A program made the translations under genes and the position numbers. The notes under the pieces are model-generated. The model worked only from the letters and a program-made list of their open reading frames with translations, did no database searches and was not told where the DNA came from. From Lentisphaeria bacterium (lineage in GTDB: Bacteria; Verrucomicrobiota; Lentisphaeria; Oligosphaerales; Oligosphaeraceae), in NCBI GenBank assembly GCA_016303095.1, contig JAEDMH010000118.1, forward strand, positions 1 to 6,938: DNA of 6,938 nucleotides, read 5' to 3'. Below are positions 6,285 to 6,938 of this stretch, one piece after another; position 1 is the stretch's first letter, and each line of letters starts with the position of its first letter.

Positions 6285-6938
6285 TTATATCCGCAGGGAT
6301 TCCTGCCAATGGGCAATGTCCTCGGAGATCTCCCCGGCATGACAGGACTCGAAGTCGAAGAACTGGGGACGCCCATCTTTCCGCCAACGGACATTCCACG
6401 GCTTGAAGTCCCCATGGACCAATCCCTCGGGCCTCAGGGAATGAAATTCCTCCAGGGCCGGCAGCACCTCCTCCAGGGAAGGCACCACCCCCGGCACAAA
6501 GACCCCCACCTCCTCCTTCATGAGAAAAGCGACGGATGACCCGTTGTCCTGGATCTCTTCTACCTGGGAATAGCCAAAGGAGCGGGGACGTCGCTCCGAT
6601 AGCAAGCGGTAAATCTCCACCTCCCGCCGGACGCCTTCGTAGCTCTTTCCCGTGGCCGCCTTCCAATATCCCCGCCCGGGCAGGTAGATCACCGCCTTGT
6701 CCCCCGTGGGAGACAGGATCCCGCATACCCCACGGGAAGATTCCTCCACAGGAGGCGCCATCCCCGTGGCCCCCAAGACCTCCTCCCGAAATTGTCCCAA
6801 AGAACAGTTGCTCCTCAAGAAAGGATAGGACATCCCCAGGAGAAACCGCTTCACCCGGGCACGATAGGTCACCCCACGGTAAAACTCCAGACTCCCCCAC
6901 CATGCCCCCCAGGAATCCCGGGAAAAATAAAACACCCC
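6285..6938 (-). CDS. APH/choline-kinase-fold phosphotransferase-like protein, possibly 5'-partial
   Basis: Small protein of the aminoglycoside phosphotransferase/choline kinase superfamily, which moves phosphate from ATP to small molecules or sugars. Counting from the GTG at 6935 it has 216 residues. The catalytic loop GLVHGDFKPWNVRW at 171-184 gives the HGDxxPxN pattern (Asp176 as base, Asn181 for metal), and FFDFESCHAG at 192-201 gives the metal-binding DFE (Asp194). In the N-lobe, Lys92 or Lys97 and Glu105 in REVEIYRLL are candidates for the ATP lysine-glutamate pair; this assignment is tentative. Only about 20 residues follow the DFE, fewer than in most APH enzymes. The frame remains open to the last base, so the true start may lie outside; GTG at 6935 and ATG at 6833 are the visible options. 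In a glycan cluster it may phosphorylate a sugar or lipid intermediate; antibiotic resistance is not suggested. Confidence 0.8.
   Translation of the reverse strand, partial: GVFYFSRDSWGAWWGSLEFYRGVTYRARVKRFLLGMSYPFLRSNCSLGQFREEVLGATGMAPPVEESSRGVCGILSPTGDKAVIYLPGRGYWKAATGKSYEGVRREVEIYRLLSERRPRSFGYSQVEEIQDNGSSVAFLMKEEVGVFVPGVVPSLEEVLPALEEFHSLRPEGLVHGDFKPWNVRWRKDGRPQFFDFESCHAGEISEDIAHWQESLRI

Overview
This window is part of a cell-surface polysaccharide (LPS O-antigen, capsule or exopolysaccharide) gene cluster. Seven genes all lie on the minus strand and are read from right to left. They are tightly packed: the gaps are 63, 15, -4 (overlap), 53, 2 and 5 nt, so one transcript is likely. Nothing on the plus strand looks like a real gene.

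Layout in the direction of transcription: (1) a small protein of the aminoglycoside-phosphotransferase/choline-kinase fold (6285 to the right edge, possibly cut by the edge); (2) a GT4-type glycosyltransferase (4971-6221); (3) a second GT4 glycosyltransferase with a cysteine cluster (3642-4955); (4) a third glycosyltransferase of the DUF1972/rhamnosyltransferase-like kind (2560-3645); (5) rmlB (1445-2506), (6) rmlA (576-1442) and (7) rmlC (19-570). The three rml genes make dTDP-4-keto-L-rhamnose from glucose-1-phosphate and dTTP. The last enzyme, RmlD, is not in the window; rmlC ends 18 nt from the left edge, so rmlD may follow just outside. The natural reading is that the rml genes supply dTDP-L-rhamnose and one or more of the three glycosyltransferases use it in building a repeat unit. 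The kinase-like protein may phosphorylate a sugar or lipid-linked intermediate. No polymerase, flippase, ligase or transporter is visible.

The organism is a GC-rich bacterium (roughly 60% GC by eye, not counted). RmlA and RmlC read like the versions found in Bacteroidota and Verrucomicrobiota. Together with the high GC and the frequent lack of Shine-Dalgarno sites, this makes a PVC-group bacterium such as a verrucomicrobial one plausible, but that is a weak inference. No rRNA, tRNA, mobile element, CRISPR array or convincing terminator or promoter was seen.

I found no clearly new system. The points most worth a second look are the unassigned kinase-like protein at the head of the visible operon, departures from the usual GT4 glutamate pair in two of the glycosyltransferases, the cysteine cluster in another, and the sharp contrast between genes with strong and with absent ribosome-binding sites.
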